NCBI GenBank assembly: GCA_026389955.1 | Contig: JAPLGY010000271.1 | Span: 1-6,815, forward strand | Reading direction: 5' to 3' | Source: Caldilinea sp. | GTDB lineage: Bacteria; Chloroflexota; Anaerolineae; Caldilineales; Caldilineaceae | Length of the DNA stretch: 6,815 nt | In this document: in pieces, positions 1 to 5,573 of the stretch | Layout of the letters: every line of letters begins with the position of its first letter | Position numbering within the stretch: the stretch's first letter is position 1 | Position numbers and translations under genes: made by a program | The notes under the pieces: generated by a model | Told to the model about the DNA's origin: nothing | Databases searched by the model: none | Seen by the model: only the letters and a program-made list of their open reading frames with translations

Positions 1-2062
1 CATTCATGGCGCCCTTGGGCCGACCGGTCGAGCCAGAGGTGTAAATGACATAAGCCAGATGGTGGGGCTGTACAGGGCTGTGCAGATTGCTCGTGGCGTT
101 CAACGCCACAGCCGGCCAGTCCCGGTCCAGGCAGAGCAGCAGCGTCTCTGCCACCGGCAGGGTTCCGAGCAGCGAGGCCTGGGTCAGCAGCACGGGCACT
201 GCAGCGTCTTCCAGCATGAAGGCCAGCCGCTCTGCCGGGTACTTCGGGTCGAGGGGGACGTAGGCACCGCCTGCCTTGAGGATCCCGAGCAGTCCCACCA
301 CCATCTCCAGCGAGCGCTCCACACAGAGACCTACCAGCACGTCCGGCCCCACACCCAGCCCCTGGAGCGTATGGGCCAGCTGGTTGGCCCGGGCGTTGAG
401 CTCGGCATAGGTCAGCTGCGCTTCTTCGAAGATCACAGCGACTGCATCGGGTGTGCGCTCGACCTGCTCTTCAAAGAGGGTGTGGATGCACTTCTCCTGC
501 CCAAAATCGGCGGCGGTCGTGTTCCATTCGACGAGCAGCTGATGGCGTTCTGCTGCGGTGAGCAGCGGCAGCTGTGACACAGGCTGACGGTCAAGGGCAA
601 AGTTTGGATCGACAATTGCTGTCAGCAAAACGCCAAAGCGTTCTCCCATCCGTTTCAATGTTGCTGCGCTGAAAAGATCTGCGCGTCCTTGGAGTGAGCC
701 AGAGAGACTGCCTTCAGAGTCAAACAATTCCAGTGTGATGTCATCCTGTCTGGCAGCAGCCGGGAGAGAAATTTCTGCAAGTTGAAGATCGCCCAATGCA
801 GAGGGGCTGGACGAAAAAAACAGATCCGGACGACGGTGCGGTTGCTGGAGCACAAACGTGCTCTGAAATATTGGCGAATGGCCCGGGTCGTGGCGTGGGT
901 GGAGCTGCTCTACCAGCCTGGCAAATGGGTACTCCCGGTGATCCAAAACAGCCGACAAACGGTCTTTGACCTGGACAAGCACCTCTCCAAAATTTGGATC
1001 TCCCTGAAAAAGGGTACGCATCACCACAGGCGAAGTAAAATTGCCGATCACCTCTTCAAACTGTACGCCTGTTTGTCCTATCATGGGCAACCCAATCAAC
1101 AATTCTTCCTGTCCGCTATGGCGATGAAGCAGGGTTTGCCATGCAGCCAGAAGCAGCATGTACAAAGTACACCCATGTTTCTGTGCAAATTTTTTGAGTT
1201 GGGCAGTCAGCTCCGCTGAAATCTGAATCGGGGCCTCTATTCCATGCAGTGACTGTTGGGGTGGACGCGGAAAGTCGGTGGGCAGCTGGAGCACCGGCAG
1301 TTCACCTGCCAGCTCGGTTTTCCAAAACTGCCACAACCGGGTTTCTTCCTGTTCCAACATTTTCTGCTGCCAGATGACGTAGTCTGCGTATGTCTGCTGA
1401 ATCAGCGGGAGATCCACAGAATTTCCAGCCTGCAGCTCTTGGTAAAAGATCCACAATTCATCGACCAGCTGGTACAAAGCCCCTCTGTCGACGACAATGT
1501 GGTGAACAGAGAAGAGCAGGCTGTGTTGTTCCGGCCCGTGATGGAGCAGCGAGACTCGGAACAGAGGTCCTTGTTCCAGATCAAAAGGACGTTCGTGCAG
1601 GGCCTTCAAAGCTCCTTGGATCTGTTCATGGCTCCAATACATCGCTTCAATTTCTTCCAGCCTGGCTGGTTGGTAACCCACTATCTGCTGCATCAGCGTG
1701 TCGTTCTTCCAGACAAACCGGGTTCGCAACGCAGCATGACGGTTGATCAACAGTTGAATCACGCTGGAAAAGAGAGAAAGATTGAGCCTGCCTGACAGAT
1801 GAAACGCTGCAGATGCCGTAGAGGCACTGTTGCCAGGGAACTGCTGGTCGACCATCCACACTTCTCTTTGTCCATGCGAAGCAGCGCAAAAGGCTGGTAT
1901 GTTCAAATAATCGAGCAGATCTACTTTTTTTTCTCTCAACAACTCCAGAAATTCTGGGGCAATCTGCTGTTGCGGGCTGTCGTAATGCAGTTTGTCTTCT
2001 TGAGGGGTCAATGCAATTCCTAGCAAGGTCAATTTTTGTATAAACTGTTCAACAAGCCTCAT
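1..2062 (-). CDS. Non-ribosomal peptide synthetase, N-terminal part (docking-C-A), runs off left edge
   Basis: First 687 residues of an NRPS subunit, a cytoplasmic assembly-line enzyme that activates an amino acid and condenses it onto an upstream acyl or peptidyl chain. Residues about 1-53 match the TubC N-terminal docking fold (LLGIALTPQEDKLHYDS, then EFLELLREKKVDLLDYL). The condensation domain covers about 58-490: SHGQREVW at 62-69, active-site HHIVVDR at 187-193 (H188 catalytic by family knowledge), YADYVIW at 225-231, IGNFTSPVVMR at 339-349 and HREYPF at 375-380. An adenylation domain follows from about 510: LTYAELNARAN at 550-560, LKAGGAYVPLD at 595-605 and the A3 loop YTSGSTGRPKG at 674-684. 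The specificity-code residues lie off the edge, so the substrate cannot be predicted. The start ATG at 2062-2060 fits the usual docking-domain beginning, but no good Shine-Dalgarno precedes it. The Gly of HHxxxDG is Arg. A run of eight A (coding strand) encodes the Lys pair near residue 45. Confidence 0.95.
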   Translation of the reverse strand, partial: MRLVEQFIQKLTLLGIALTPQEDKLHYDSPQQQIAPEFLELLREKKVDLLDYLNIPAFCAASHGQREVWMVDQQFPGNSASTASAAFHLSGRLNLSLFSSVIQLLINRHAALRTRFVWKNDTLMQQIVGYQPARLEEIEAMYWSHEQIQGALKALHERPFDLEQGPLFRVSLLHHGPEQHSLLFSVHHIVVDRGALYQLVDELWIFYQELQAGNSVDLPLIQQTYADYVIWQQKMLEQEETRLWQFWKTELAGELPVLQLPTDFPRPPQQSLHGIEAPIQISAELTAQLKKFAQKHGCTLYMLLLAAWQTLLHRHSGQEELLIGLPMIGQTGVQFEEVIGNFTSPVVMRTLFQGDPNFGEVLVQVKDRLSAVLDHREYPFARLVEQLHPRHDPGHSPIFQSTFVLQQPHRRPDLFFSSSPSALGDLQLAEISLPAAARQDDITLELFDSEGSLSGSLQGRADLFSAATLKRMGERFGVLLTAIVDPNFALDRQPVSQLPLLTAAERHQLLVEWNTTAADFGQEKCIHTLFEEQVERTPDAVAVIFEEAQLTYAELNARANQLAHTLQGLGVGPDVLVGLCVERSLEMVVGLLGILKAGGAYVPLDPKYPAERLAFMLEDAAVPVLLTQASLLGTLPVAETLLLCLDRDWPAVALNATSNLHSPVQPHHLAYVIYTSGSTGRPKGAMN

Positions 2063-2110
2063 ATGGTCGTTTCGCTCATTTTCTGAATTATTTTGACACA
2101 ATCGTATGTC

Positions 2111-2133
2111 CTCCACGAGAGAGACTCGTGGAG
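2111..2133. repeat. Perfect inverted repeat, 9-bp arms, 5-base loop
   Basis: CTCCACGAG at 2111-2119 and CTCGTGGAG at 2125-2133 are exact reverse complements around AGAGA. The hairpin sits 48 bases before the NRPS start, probably in its mRNA leader or promoter. Neither strand shows a T-run directly after the stem, so it does not look like an ordinary intrinsic terminator. An operator or leader structure controlling the NRPS is possible but is inference only. Confidence 0.75.
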
Positions 2134-2197
2134 AGAAAACAACTGAACGAGCGGAGGAGCGTTGACTTGTCTGATAGGGAAAATTATGCGTGCCAGA

Positions 2198-2208
2198 CCA
2201 GTGACTGG
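2198..2208. repeat. Short dyad, possible operator half-sites
   Basis: CCAGT and ACTGG are exact reverse complements around a single G. A second pairing, GCCAG at 2192-2196 with CTGGC at 2205-2209, overlaps it. The site lies in the divergent region about 140 bases from the NRPS start. Such a short dyad can occur by chance, so a regulatory role is only a suggestion. Confidence 0.25.
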
Positions 2209-2319
2209 CTGCTGAAGGATTGAACTGTAAGTCATTTGGTTATAAAAGTGCTCTGGGAGGCTCATGATTTTTTTGAATTGTGCTGTCAAACCATCAGGCA
2301 ATTCCAACAGGGGATCGAA

Positions 2320-2348
2320 TTGACCGCTCTGCGCAGATTCATTATAAT
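2320..2348 (+). promoter_or_regulatory. Sigma70-type promoter for the repeat-protein/rplY unit
   Basis: A -35 box TTGACC (2320-2325) and a perfect -10 box TATAAT (2343-2348) are separated by exactly 17 bases. Transcription should start near 2355, giving a leader of roughly 45 bases before the ATG at 2402. This is the best promoter in the window and suggests strong, probably housekeeping expression of the two genes that follow. Confidence 0.8.
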
Positions 2349-2358
2349 AATGACAAGA

Positions 2359-2381
2359 GGCGCGCATTTTTTGTGCGCACC
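2359..2381 (+). promoter_or_regulatory. Hairpin at the 5' end of the leader transcript
   Basis: GCGCA (2362-2366) pairs with TGCGC (2374-2378) across a T-rich 7-base loop. After one C-A mismatch, two more G-C pairs (2359-2360 with 2380-2381) extend the stem. It starts within a few bases of the predicted transcription start, where a hairpin could protect the mRNA 5' end or modulate initiation. It ends just before the GGATAGAG ribosome-binding region at 2388-2395 and would not cover it. Confidence 0.4.
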
Positions 2382-2401
2382 ATTTGTGGATAGAGTCAGC
2401 C

Positions 2402-2878
2402 ATGAGCAGCCAAGACGAACACGAGAGCCCGCTGCACGAGTATGCAGCACGTGCAAGCCAGGAACTGGGCAAGCAAAGCACCGACGTCAAAAATTCCAGC
2501 GTAGCGCGCGTCGAAAGCGGGCAGGTCTCGCTGCGTGAGTCTTTCGCCCAACATGTGCAGGCTTCGGCGACCTACATGGAGGATGCAGCCGCCGGTGTGG
2601 TCAACACCAACACGCTCGAAGCCAGCGATGTCGCGATCGGGGTCGCCTCCGTCAATTCCTTGCAGGCAGAGACCCTGCAGGTGGGCGTGCTCGCTGCCCG
2701 ACAGATCGAAGGCAAAAATATTCGAGCTGGCCTGCTGGTGAGCCTCCAGGTGCATGGAGATGTCCACAGCGTGGTCTCGCCGCTGGCCGGGGTGGCCATC
2801 GGCGCCGGCCTGTTCGGGATGTATTGGCTGGTACGAGCACTGGAAACGCTGTTCAAACGACGAGAGTCCAAAGGTTGA
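2402..2878 (+). CDS. Unrecognised 158-residue repeat protein with C-terminal membrane segment
   Basis: I do not recognise a named family. Residues 1-27 are polar and charged. Residues 28-117 divide without gaps into six degenerate 15-residue repeats: an aliphatic or small residue at position 5, Gly (or Ala/Gln) at 8, Val or Leu at 9 in most copies, and an aliphatic residue at 15. Examples are EASDVAIGVASVNSL and QAETLQVGVLAARQI. This pattern suggests a small beta-solenoid. Residues about 127-146 (SPLAGVAIGAGLFGMYWLV) form one hydrophobic segment, followed by a basic tail with FKRR. There is no signal peptide, so a tail-anchored membrane protein is likely. The start at 2402 is chosen over an upstream TTG at 2384 because GGATAGAG lies 6 bases before it. 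It is 33 bases upstream of rplY and probably shares its transcript. The coding call is firm; the function is unknown. Confidence 0.8.
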   Translation: MSSQDEHESPLHEYAARASQELGKQSTDVKNSSVARVESGQVSLRESFAQHVQASATYMEDAAAGVVNTNTLEASDVAIGVASVNSLQAETLQVGVLAARQIEGKNIRAGLLVSLQVHGDVHSVVSPLAGVAIGAGLFGMYWLVRALETLFKRRESKG

Positions 2879-2897
2879 GGACCAACGAATTCTTAGC

Positions 2898-2902
2898 AGG
2901 AG
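2898..2902 (+). promoter_or_regulatory. Shine-Dalgarno site of rplY
   Basis: AGGAG lies 9 bases before the ATG at 2912, inside the 33-base gap after the upstream gene. No separate promoter fits in that gap, which supports read-through from the promoter at 2320. Confidence 0.75.
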
Positions 2903-2911
2903 CCTACTATT

Positions 2912-3544
2912 ATGTCTGATTTAAAGTTGAATGCCGAACCGCGTGTCCTGTCCGGCCGCAAAGTAAACCAGCTGCGCCGTCGAGGCCTCGTGCCCGTGGT
3001 GGCATACGGTGCACTTTCTGCCCCCCTCAGCCTGCAGGTGGAAGAGAGAGCGCTGCACCATACCCTGCAGGGGGGGGGCGCTTCGCAGGTCGTGGCGCTC
3101 TCTGTGAGCGGTGGCGGCCTCCACAATGTGTTGATCAAAAATGTTCAGCGCGCCCCAGTCAACCATAGCCTGCTGCACGCCGATCTCTATGTGGTCAATA
3201 TGAACGAAGCCCAGCATGTCGCCGTTGCGCTGGAGACGACTGGCAAACCGGTGGGCATGGCCGCAGGGCTGATGATCTTCCAGGCACATGAGTCGATCCA
3301 GATCGAAGCCCTGCCTGCCGACATTCCAGCCGAAATCAGGGTAGACCTCAGCCCACTGACCCTGGAAACGCCGATCCATGTACGTGACCTGCCTGCGATC
3401 CAAGGGGTCACCTACCGCAATGATCCCGACGAACTGCTCTTTTCGCTGATTGTGACCCGTGGCGCCGAGGCCGAAGTGGCTGAAACAGCCGCCGTTGTCG
3501 AGCCCGAAGTGGTCAAACGGGGCAAGCAGACCGCAGAAGAATAG
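2912..3544 (+). CDS. rplY: Large ribosomal subunit protein bL25, long TL5/CTC form
   Basis: A 210-residue bL25 of the two-domain TL5/CTC kind. In this family the N-terminal domain binds 5S rRNA in the 50S subunit and the C-terminal beta domain is an extension absent from the ~94-residue E. coli protein. Seen here: an N-terminal domain about 4-92 with LNAEPRVLSGRKVNQLRRRG and VPVVAYG, then VLIKNVQRAPVNHSLLHADLYVV joining the domains (positions about 73-95). The C-terminal domain about 96-185 contains IEALPADIPAEIRVDLSPL and the family-typical HVRDLPAIQGVTYRNDPDEL. The tail is rich in Glu, Ala and Val. The gene follows the repeat protein closely and ends before a strong terminator. One oddity is a run of nine G at 3070-3078 encoding GlyGlyGly, which could be prone to slippage. 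Confidence 0.95.
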   Translation: MSDLKLNAEPRVLSGRKVNQLRRRGLVPVVAYGALSAPLSLQVEERALHHTLQGGGASQVVALSVSGGGLHNVLIKNVQRAPVNHSLLHADLYVVNMNEAQHVAVALETTGKPVGMAAGLMIFQAHESIQIEALPADIPAEIRVDLSPLTLETPIHVRDLPAIQGVTYRNDPDELLFSLIVTRGAEAEVAETAAVVEPEVVKRGKQTAEE

Positions 3545-3555
3545 TTCGCTGCAGG

Positions 3556-3582
3556 TTGTTTCAGCCAGACGGACTGAAACAA
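3556..3582 (+). repeat. Inverted repeat just after rplY, 9-bp arms
   Basis: TTGTTTCAG (3556-3564) and CTGAAACAA (3574-3582) are exact reverse complements with a 9-base loop. CAGG/CCTG outside (3552-3555 with 3587-3590) can add pairs across a small bulge. No T-run follows, so it is probably a 3' UTR structure protecting the rplY mRNA rather than the terminator itself, which comes 30 bases later. Confidence 0.55.
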
Positions 3583-3611
3583 TCGACCTGTGCTGCTGAT
3601 GCCCGATTTTT

Positions 3612-3646
3612 ACAAAACACCAGGTTTGCAGAGACCTGGTGTTTTT
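3612..3646. terminator. Bidirectional intrinsic terminator between convergent genes
   Basis: AAAACACCAGGT (3614-3625) pairs perfectly with ACCTGGTGTTTT (3634-3645) around an 8-base loop. The plus-strand transcript ends in a run of five T at 3642-3646. The minus-strand transcript ends in TTTTGT followed by an A/T tract. It lies between the ends of rplY (3544) and the minus-strand MBL gene (3674) and can serve both. Confidence 0.9.
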
Positions 3647-3673
3647 GTGGGCCAGTTCGATCAGGGTGTGCCG

Positions 3674-4330
3674 TCACAAGGTGGGGGTCAACAAAACGAC
3701 CTGTGTCTCCTCAGGCAGCGTGCTCTTGCTGATTTTGAGCAGTTCGATCGGCTCGATGTGGGTCGCCCCAAACTCTTTGAGAAATTTCTCGACGCTCTCC
3801 ACCTTGCTGGCCAGCGGGTCCGCAAGGCCGGCGTGCTGGTAGTGCATCGGGATAACCAGCCGCGGCTCCAACAGGCCGATCAGTTCGACAGCACGCGCAG
3901 GCTCCAGCATGCCAGCCCCCCCCACCGGCACCAGCAGCACGTCCACCTCCCCAATGTTGAGCTCCTCGATCTCCGATTGGGCTGGCACCTCCCCAATGCC
4001 CCCCATGTGGCCGACAGTCAGCCCGCCAAATTCGAAGAAAAACGCCACGCTCCGTTCAGCCGTCGCACCGTCCCCGCGACGATGACGGGTGGTCAGCCCC
4101 GTGACAAATACGTTCTTGATCTCAAACTCTCCAGGACCGCTCAGCACTTTCGGGTCCCCGGTCACCCGGTCGATCGCGTTGTGGCCAGGGCGGTCGTGGC
4201 TCACCGTGACGATGTCCGCACGCATCTTGGCCAGGGTCGGGCCAACAGATTTGTCGTATGGGTCACAGATGACAGTCACCCCACTCTCACGAATGCGAAA
4301 ACAGGAAAGCCCATACCAGGTAATGTCCAT
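3674..4330 (-). CDS. MBL-fold protein, UlaG/COG2220-like, with degenerate metal motifs
   Basis: A 218-residue protein with the layout of the metallo-beta-lactamase-fold hydrolases related to UlaG. Seen in order: [11 protein letters not shown] at the N-terminus, CDPYD at 22-26, [15 protein letters not shown] at 39-53, GPGEFEI at 65-71, a His at 83, [10 protein letters not shown] at 107-116, [10 protein letters not shown] at 129-138 and IPMHY at 160-164. The canonical HxHxDH motif reads H45-D-R47-P-G49-H50, so the second His and the Asp are replaced. The usual HxGD reads H108-M-G-G111, losing another Asp ligand. H45, H50, H108 and H163 remain. I recall relatives in Chloroflexota with a similar altered motif, so this may be a subfamily trait. 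The substrate is unknown. The ATG at 4330 is chosen because GGAG lies 9 bases before it; an in-frame TTG at 4336 is too close to that site. Confidence 0.9.
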   Translation of the reverse strand: MDITWYGLSCFRIRESGVTVICDPYDKSVGPTLAKMRADIVTVSHDRPGHNAIDRVTGDPKVLSGPGEFEIKNVFVTGLTTRHRRGDGATAERSVAFFFEFGGLTVGHMGGIGEVPAQSEIEELNIGEVDVLLVPVGGAGMLEPARAVELIGLLEPRLVIPMHYQHAGLADPLASKVESVEKFLKEFGATHIEPIELLKISKSTLPEETQVVLLTPTL

Positions 4331-4339
4331 AACCAATTA

Positions 4340-4343
4340 CTCC
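4340..4343 (-). promoter_or_regulatory. Shine-Dalgarno site that fixes the start of the MBL gene
   Basis: On the minus strand GGAG stands 9 bases upstream of the ATG at 4330. It is only 3 bases from the in-frame TTG at 4336, which argues against that earlier start. Confidence 0.65.
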
Positions 4344-4416
4344 ACACCTACAAAAGGTTTGCCAACCAGAACAGCAGAGGCCGTTCTTTCCCCTCGATGG
4401 AACATCTGTTTGGTCT

Positions 4417-4445
4417 ACTATACCCCAAGTCCAGACCATTGCCTA
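4417..4445 (-). promoter_or_regulatory. Candidate promoter for the MBL-fold gene
   Basis: Reading leftward, TAGGCA (4445-4440) is followed after 17 bases by TATAGT (4422-4417). The boxes match the sigma70 consensus at 4 of 6 and 5 of 6 positions. The start point near 4410 would give a leader of about 80 bases. Plausible, but the -35 match is modest. Confidence 0.4.
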
Positions 4446-4537
4446 AATCCTGGCCCCCACGCAGCAGCTGCCGCGCCAGCCAGGCCTGCGGCGAAACGGT
4501 TCTCGCACAGCCGGCGGAGAGTGCACGGCTGCTTTTT

Positions 4538-4566
4538 CTGTCAGCAGCGACCGGCAGTGATATGAT
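4538..4566 (+). promoter_or_regulatory. Candidate extended -10 promoter for the phosphatase gene
   Basis: CTGTCA (4538-4543) and TATGAT (4561-4566) are spaced by 17 bases, and TG at 4558-4559 with one base before the -10 gives an extended -10 element. The start point near 4573 leaves about 60 bases of leader. Confidence 0.5.
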
Positions 4567-4634
4567 GAGCGCAACAGGCGCACAGTTGTCTGCAAACAAG
4601 CCGTTCAGGGACCCGCACAAGAAAGCCAAGCAAA

Positions 4635-5456
4635 ATGTCTGTCGAACAAAAAGACGTCGATTGGGTGATCCACGTGGCGCGTGGGGCTGGCGACCTTGCC
4701 CGCCGAATGTATGCCAGCGGCCAGGCCACCGTGAAGGAAAAATCCAGCGAAATTGATCTGGTGACAGCCGCCGATGTCGCGGCAGAGGAGTTTGTTCGCG
4801 AGGCGTTGGCCCGCCTCTACCCAGGGGTCGCCCTGTGGGGAGAAGAGAGCAATCACCCCCCAAGCCAGCCCGACTACTGGCTGGTCGACCCGATCGACGG
4901 CACCACCAACTTCGCACACAATATTCCCTACTGCGCGGTCAACATCGCCTTGCAACTGGGCGGCCAGACTGCGCTGGCCGTCACCTACCACATCGGCATG
5001 GACTGCACCTTCTATGCACGCCGCGGCGCCGGCGCCTTCCAAAGACTGTCCACCAGCCACGAACGCCAGCTGCGGACCAGCACCACAGCCACCCTGCGCA
5101 AAGCGCTGCTGATCACTGGTTTTCCCTACCACCGCAGCGAATCCACAGACAACAACAGCGCCGAATTTGCCTACTTCATGCCGCGCACCGCCAGCGTCCG
5201 CAACCTGGGGTCGGCTGCGCTCGACCTGGCCCACGTCGCCCTCGGCGCCGCCGATGCCTACTGGGAAGGCTGGCTCAACCCATGGGACCTGACCGCCGGC
5301 GTGCTGTTGGTGCGCGAGGCAGGAGGATGGGCCACGACCTATACAGGCCAGGAGTGGACGGTCGGCGACCGCCAGGTCATCGCCAGCAACGGCTCGCCAG
5401 AGCTCCACACTGCCCTGCTGGCAGGGATCCAAAACGCTCGCGCCACACTCGAGTAA
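4635..5456 (+). CDS. Inositol-monophosphatase-family (SuhB-like) phosphatase
   Basis: A 273-residue, full-length member of the Mg-dependent, Li-sensitive inositol monophosphatase superfamily, which removes phosphate from inositol phosphates or related sugar phosphates in the cytoplasm. Signatures seen: [14 protein letters not shown] at 41-54, the metal-ligand Glu in WGEES at 68-72, motif [12 protein letters not shown] at 85-95 (metal ligands D85 and D88) and motif [16 protein letters not shown] at 217-231 (D218). GAGAF at 131-135 and TGFPY at 161-165 are also family-typical. All catalytic residues I can check are present, so it should be active. Substrate (myo-inositol-1-phosphate, fructose-1,6-bisphosphate, histidinol phosphate or other) cannot be decided from these motifs. 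The ATG at 4635 lacks a clear Shine-Dalgarno (only A-rich AAGAAAG upstream) but matches the usual family start. The gene lies 117 bases before a phosphohexomutase in the same direction. Confidence 0.93.
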   Translation: MSVEQKDVDWVIHVARGAGDLARRMYASGQATVKEKSSEIDLVTAADVAAEEFVREALARLYPGVALWGEESNHPPSQPDYWLVDPIDGTTNFAHNIPYCAVNIALQLGGQTALAVTYHIGMDCTFYARRGAGAFQRLSTSHERQLRTSTTATLRKALLITGFPYHRSESTDNNSAEFAYFMPRTASVRNLGSAALDLAHVALGAADAYWEGWLNPWDLTAGVLLVREAGGWATTYTGQEWTVGDRQVIASNGSPELHTALLAGIQNARATLE

Positions 5457-5496
5457 CACGTTCCGCCAGAAAAAAGCCATCTGCTCGCTGTCGGCA

Positions 5497-5526
5497 TTGT
5501 CACACCCTCCCTGTTGCTGCTATACT
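5497..5526 (+). promoter_or_regulatory. Candidate sigma70 promoter for the phosphohexomutase gene
   Basis: TTGTCA (5497-5502) and TATACT (5521-5526) are separated by 18 bases; each box matches consensus at 5 of 6. Transcription from about 5533 would give a 41-base leader. This suggests the downstream gene is at least partly independent of the phosphatase gene. I see no intrinsic terminator between the two. Confidence 0.6.
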
Positions 5527-5560
5527 TTTGTCAAGACAAGCCACACCAACCAGCGCTGGG

Positions 5561-5566
5561 AAAGGA
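5561..5566 (+). promoter_or_regulatory. Shine-Dalgarno site of the phosphohexomutase
   Basis: AAAGGA lies 7 bases before the ATG at 5574, supporting that start. Confidence 0.7.
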
Positions 5567-5573
5567 CAGAAGC

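Larger units (their letters stand above)
2063..2401. other. Divergent intergenic region between the NRPS and the repeat-protein/rplY unit
   Basis: A 339-base stretch, visibly more AT-rich than the genes to its right. It holds a perfect 9-bp hairpin at 2111-2133, a small dyad CCAGTGACTGG at 2198-2208, and a strong rightward promoter at 2320-2348 followed by a short leader hairpin. I found no convincing leftward promoter for the NRPS. An open minus-strand frame crosses the region and ends in a TGA that overlaps the NRPS ATG. It resembles no family I know and lacks a ribosome-binding site, so it is not called as a gene. Confidence 0.7.
4331..4634. other. Divergent intergenic region between the MBL gene and the phosphatase gene
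   Basis: A 304-base non-coding stretch with a leftward candidate promoter at 4417-4445, a rightward extended -10 promoter at 4538-4566, and the leftward ribosome-binding site. A 6-bp dyad (GCTGCT at 4528-4533 with AGCAGC at 4543-4548) overlaps the rightward -35 box. Open frames cross the region on both strands, but none resembles a protein family. Confidence 0.6.

Noticed and set aside
59..1795. Several plus-strand open frames of 118-179 codons over the left end
   Set aside because: They lie antisense to a continuous NRPS reading frame whose core motifs appear in the right order and spacing.
2220..2246. TTGAAC and TATAAA as a second rightward promoter
   Set aside because: The spacer is only 15 bases and a much better promoter lies 100 bases downstream, nearer the gene.
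2059..2490. Full 143-codon minus-strand frame as a gene, for example an MbtH-like NRPS partner
   Set aside because: Its N-terminal part overlaps the divergent repeat-protein gene and its promoter, no MbtH motif is present, and no ribosome-binding site is seen. Only the end overlap is kept as a weak finding.
3590..4756. 388-codon plus-strand frame opposite the MBL gene and across the next intergenic region
   Set aside because: It starts within the terminator region, runs antisense to a gene with clear family motifs and overlaps the phosphatase start. The translation is low-similarity Arg/Pro-rich text.
4605..5480. 291-codon minus-strand frame opposite the phosphatase
   Set aside because: Mirror of a real coding frame; the plus strand has both inositol-monophosphatase motifs, and the antisense product shows no family signature.
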